NCBI GenBank assembly: GCA_963920525.1
Contig: OY986436.1
Span: 82,358,943 to 82,422,942, forward strand
Direction: 5' to 3'
Length of the DNA: 64,000 nt
Origin: Dichetophora obliterata
Taxonomy: Eukaryota; Arthropoda; Insecta; Diptera; Sciomyzidae
Made by a program: the position numbers and the translations under genes. Positions within the stretch are counted from its first letter, which is position 1. Each line of letters starts with the position of its first letter. Positions 61,364-64,000 of the stretch are shown here, piece after piece. A model generated the notes under the pieces. The model was not told the origin of the DNA and ran no database searches. It saw only the letters and a program-made list of their open reading frames with translations.

Positions 61364-64000
61364 CCTACACCACTCCAAGGCTGCGTCCGCCAGCCTGATA
61401 ATCCGTCTCAGCCAAGATGGAGATGACATCGTCCTGATCCAGGAGCCATGGGTAGTCTGTGGCCTGGTATGCGGACTCAGGACTCCAGCATACACGCTTG
61501 TGTATACTAAATCACAAGGTAATCCAAGAGCGTGTATTTTAATTAAGAAAAACCTGAGTGTATTTACTCTCTCTAATTTCAGTAACAAAGACACCGTGGC
61601 TATAAGCGTCGAGATGGGCCAGAACAGCTTGTGGCTCGTCTCAGCTTACCTCGCGCACGACCACGAAGTCCTCCCAGAAGACAACCTTAAAAATTTAGTC
61701 TCCAAAGCAGCATCAAAAGCAAAGAGCCTTATTATCGGGTGCGATGCAAATGCTCATCATGTGATCTGGGGTAGCTCAGACACCAACAAACGGGGTGAGT
61801 TTCTATTTGACTTCATCCTCACAACTAATCTTAATATATGCAATATAGGTAATGAACCCACCTTCATTATAAGTAATAGACAGGAGGTTCTGGATATTAC
61901 CCTTGCCTCTGTCCATATATCTAATAGGGTAAAAAACTGGAGAGTTTCTAATGAACACTCCTTCTCAGACCATAGATATATCCTCTTTGATGTTGATAAC
62001 TTTGACTCGAGATCATGCGAATTTCGCAATCTTAAACAAACCAATTGGGATCTTTATATAAATTCCTTAAATACAGATCTCTCAATTGGACCAACTAATC
62101 GTCCTTCCAATAAACAATCTTTAGACAACTTAGTTAATAGTCTCACTAAATCGCTAAATAAAGCTCTAGATACTGCTTGTCCGCTAAAAACATTGAAGGG
62201 GAAGCAAAAGCCTCCTTGGTGGAATAAGGGACTAGAAGAGCTCCGGAAAAAGACCAGAAAACTTTTCAACAGGGCAAAGACCACAAGATCTACAGATACG
62301 TGGTCATATTATAAAATAGCCCTCAAGGAATATAAAAATGAAATACGAAAAGCACAAAGACAGTCCTGGAGGACCTTCTGTGAAAATATATCACAGACCT
62401 CTGAGGCGTCAAGGCTCAGGAAAATTCTAGCTAAGGCTCCCTCCAATCCAAGCTTCATGAAAAAAGAAGATGGTACTTGGACCACAAGCAGTGAAGAATC
62501 TCTGAACGTTTTAGTAGAAACCCACTTTCCGGGATGTTCAGAGATATACAACGATCCAATCCAGGTATATCAGTTACCACCTGTAAACAGATCTCTAGAA
62601 ATACTCTCGCAAACAAAGCTCGAATGGGCAATCAGTAGCTTCAAACCATTTAAGTCACCAGGACCAGATGGTATAGCCCCCATTGAAATCCAAAAGTCGT
62701 ATGACATCATTAAGGAGCGGCTTTTGCTGATCTACCAAAGCTGCCTTGACCTGAACCACATTCCCCAGCGATGGCGTAATGTGAAGGTTATCTTTATACC
62801 TAAGGCAGGAAAAAGCTCACACGTAAACCCAAAAGACCTTCGACCAATTAGTCTCTCATCTTTTCTTCTAAAAATCCTCGAGAGATTAATTGATATTCAC
62901 TTGAGATCCATGATAGATAAGAAGCCATTATCTCTAGCTCAACATGCTTACACCAAAGGCAAATCAGTGGAAACAGCTCTCCACTCCATAATCTCCATCA
63001 TTGAAAAATCCCTCTATCTGAAGGAATATACAATGATAGCTTTTATTGATATAGAAGGAGCCTTTAATAACGTCGAGGCAGGGGCCATCATCAGTGCGCT
63101 GACGGAGCTTGGGGTGGATGCCGCGCTGATAGCACTCATAAACCAAATGCTAGTTGGCAGGATTATAAGTGCAAAATTTGGAGCGGCATCCACGCTAAGA
63201 TCTGTACCAAGAGGAACCCCTCAGGGAGGGGTTCTTTCGCCTCTACTCTGGAATTTAGCAGTGAATGAACTGCTAGGCAAACTAGAACTAGAGGGGTGCA
63301 GGGTGATAGCTTATGCCGATGACGTTGCTATTGTTACCTCTGGAAAATATATATCTACTCTCCGAGACATTATGCAAAACTGCCTAAACACTCTTGTCAA
63401 CTGGACTATCAGCTGTGGGCTCAGCGTTAATCCTAATAAGACTGAGTTAGTAGTTTTCACAAGAAAACACAATGTACCTCAAATTAGCCCTCCAAAACTG
63501 GGAAATACAAGTCTTATCTTCTCAGATCAAGCAAAATACCTGGGCCTTATACTAGATAGGAAACTAAACTGGAAGCCCAATCTGCTCGAAAGAGCCAAAA
63601 AAGCGAACATTGCCCTATACTCTTGCAAAAAGGCGGTGGGTAGCAAATGGGGTTTACAGCCAAGTGTTACTCACTGGCTTTATACAGCAGTTGTAAGGCC
63701 AATATTGCTATATGGCGCTATTGTCTGGTGGCATGCACTCGAAAAACAGACTCACCATAACCTTCTCCGTAAAGTTCAAAGATCAGCTGAACTGTGCATT
63801 AGCGGAGCCCTAAGAACCACTCCGACAGACGCATTAGACACAATGCTCCATCTTACACCACTTGATATCCTAGCTAAACAGATGGCCGCTAATACAGCCA
63901 TTCGCCTAGTAGCCACCTCCCAGTGGAAAGAAGGTACACTAGGACATTCTTGTATCAGAAAATTTCTCCCTCCTTTACCTAGGTCCATTGACTACATCAC
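61341..64000 (+). CDS. LINE ORF2: EEP endonuclease and reverse transcriptase, open to the edge
   Basis: ATG 61341, MLKVVQINLHHSKAASASLI, in a different frame from ORF1 and overlapping its end. I read 886 codons without a stop. Endonuclease motifs: QINLHHSK near 6, VLIQEPW near 32, IGCDANAHHVIWGS near 132 and NEHSFSDHRYI near 200. Reverse transcriptase motifs: FKPFKSPGPDGI near 435, PKDLRPISLSSFLLKILERL near 495, TMIAFIDIEGAFNNV near 570 (catalytic D), RGTPQGGVLSPLLWN near 625, and IAYADDVAI with YADD at 658-661. Post-RT blocks KYLGLILDRKLNWK and GALRTTPTDALD follow. The protein nicks target DNA and copies its RNA at the nick. It continues past 64000. Confidence 0.95.
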   Translation, partial: MLKVVQINLHHSKAASASLIIRLSQDGDDIVLIQEPWVVCGLVCGLRTPAYTLVYTKSQGNPRACILIKKNLSVFTLSNFSNKDTVAISVEMGQNSLWLVSAYLAHDHEVLPEDNLKNLVSKAASKAKSLIIGCDANAHHVIWGSSDTNKRGEFLFDFILTTNLNICNIGNEPTFIISNRQEVLDITLASVHISNRVKNWRVSNEHSFSDHRYILFDVDNFDSRSCEFRNLKQTNWDLYINSLNTDLSIGPTNRPSNKQSLDNLVNSLTKSLNKALDTACPLKTLKGKQKPPWWNKGLEELRKKTRKLFNRAKTTRSTDTWSYYKIALKEYKNEIRKAQRQSWRTFCENISQTSEASRLRKILAKAPSNPSFMKKEDGTWTTSSEESLNVLVETHFPGCSEIYNDPIQVYQLPPVNRSLEILSQTKLEWAISSFKPFKSPGPDGIAPIEIQKSYDIIKERLLLIYQSCLDLNHIPQRWRNVKVIFIPKAGKSSHVNPKDLRPISLSSFLLKILERLIDIHLRSMIDKKPLSLAQHAYTKGKSVETALHSIISIIEKSLYLKEYTMIAFIDIEGAFNNVEAGAIISALTELGVDAALIALINQMLVGRIISAKFGAASTLRSVPRGTPQGGVLSPLLWNLAVNELLGKLELEGCRVIAYADDVAIVTSGKYISTLRDIMQNCLNTLVNWTISCGLSVNPNKTELVVFTRKHNVPQISPPKLGNTSLIFSDQAKYLGLILDRKLNWKPNLLERAKKANIALYSCKKAVGSKWGLQPSVTHWLYTAVVRPILLYGAIVWWHALEKQTHHNLLRKVQRSAELCISGALRTTPTDALDTMLHLTPLDILAKQMAANTAIRLVATSQWKEGTLGHSCIRKFLPPLPRSIDYI

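Larger units (their letters stand above)
59573..64000 (+). mobile_element. Non-LTR retrotransposon (LOA/R1-group), 5' part
   Basis: GC content rises sharply near 59600. A 5' UTR of about 500 bp, then ORF1 and overlapping ORF2, without damage except one stop in ORF1. The 3' end lies beyond the window. The reverse transcriptase and ORF1 types fit the Jockey/LOA/R1 group; LOA is preferred from the RT and post-RT blocks, but an RNase H domain, which would support it, is outside. Confidence 0.92.

Noticed and set aside
1..64000. CRISPR arrays, bacterial operons, ribosome binding sites
   Set aside because: Sequence is eukaryotic; tandem repeats seen are subrepeats of foldback elements or minisatellites without regular unique spacers.

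Overview
The window is eukaryotic repeat-rich DNA, most likely from a higher fly (Diptera, Brachycera). It is AT-rich, has short GT-AG introns, and its mobile elements (mariner, Tc1, hAT, PIF/Harbinger with Myb-like and MADF/BESS partners, Helentron, Ty3/Gypsy, a LOA/R1-group LINE) are typical of fly genomes. A tephritid fruit fly is a guess, not a demonstration. I found no host protein-coding gene that I can defend. Almost every recognisable protein is a transposon protein, most of them broken.

Layout: 1-5.3 kb holds a decayed Helentron (PIF1-type helicase, then an EEP endonuclease) split by a 2.75 kb inverted-repeat element that itself carries a smaller MITE and a perfect-looking hairpin. 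6.0-7.9 kb is a dead Tc1 element with a MITE inside. 8.6-9.6 kb and 14.6-15.4 kb are two unrelated foldback elements whose arms are built of tandem subrepeats. 10.0-10.9, 16.7-20.2 and 45.5-46.7 kb are three copies of one mariner-like family. The middle copy was hit twice, once by a 487 bp element (9 bp target duplication) and once by a complete 2515 bp hAT element with an undamaged 640-codon transposase and an 8 bp target duplication.

22.4-33.3 kb is a nest of PIF/Harbinger elements: degenerate element A with two MITEs in it, degenerate element B, element C inserted in B, and a 718 bp element D beside C, plus a truncated mariner and a 329 bp hairpin inside C. The accessory DNA-binding genes (Myb-like or MADF/BESS) lie on the strand opposite the transposases. 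37.0-38.3 kb is a 1.33 kb element made of two ~360-420 bp inverted arms. 41.2-45.2 kb holds another Harbinger set. 46.9-51.1 kb is an inverted-repeat element carrying a young, internally deleted Ty3/Gypsy retrotransposon (198 bp LTRs with one visible difference). 51.3-54.4 kb is a CACTA-like transposase gene cut by a Tc1 element. 58.3-59.0 kb is one more Harbinger Myb-like gene. 59.6 kb to the right edge is a LINE with an ORF2 open for 886 codons and continuing beyond the window.

The elements work as pairs rather than as a pathway: Harbinger transposase with its Myb/MADF partner; MITEs with the autonomous element whose ends they copy; LINE ORF1 with ORF2. Three tRNA-like, Pol III-promoter-like sequences lie on the minus strand at 0.6, 54.9 and 57.6 kb. 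Nested insertions give a relative history: mariner before hAT; Helentron before the 2.75 kb element; Harbinger B before C before the truncated mariner; CACTA-like gene before Tc1.
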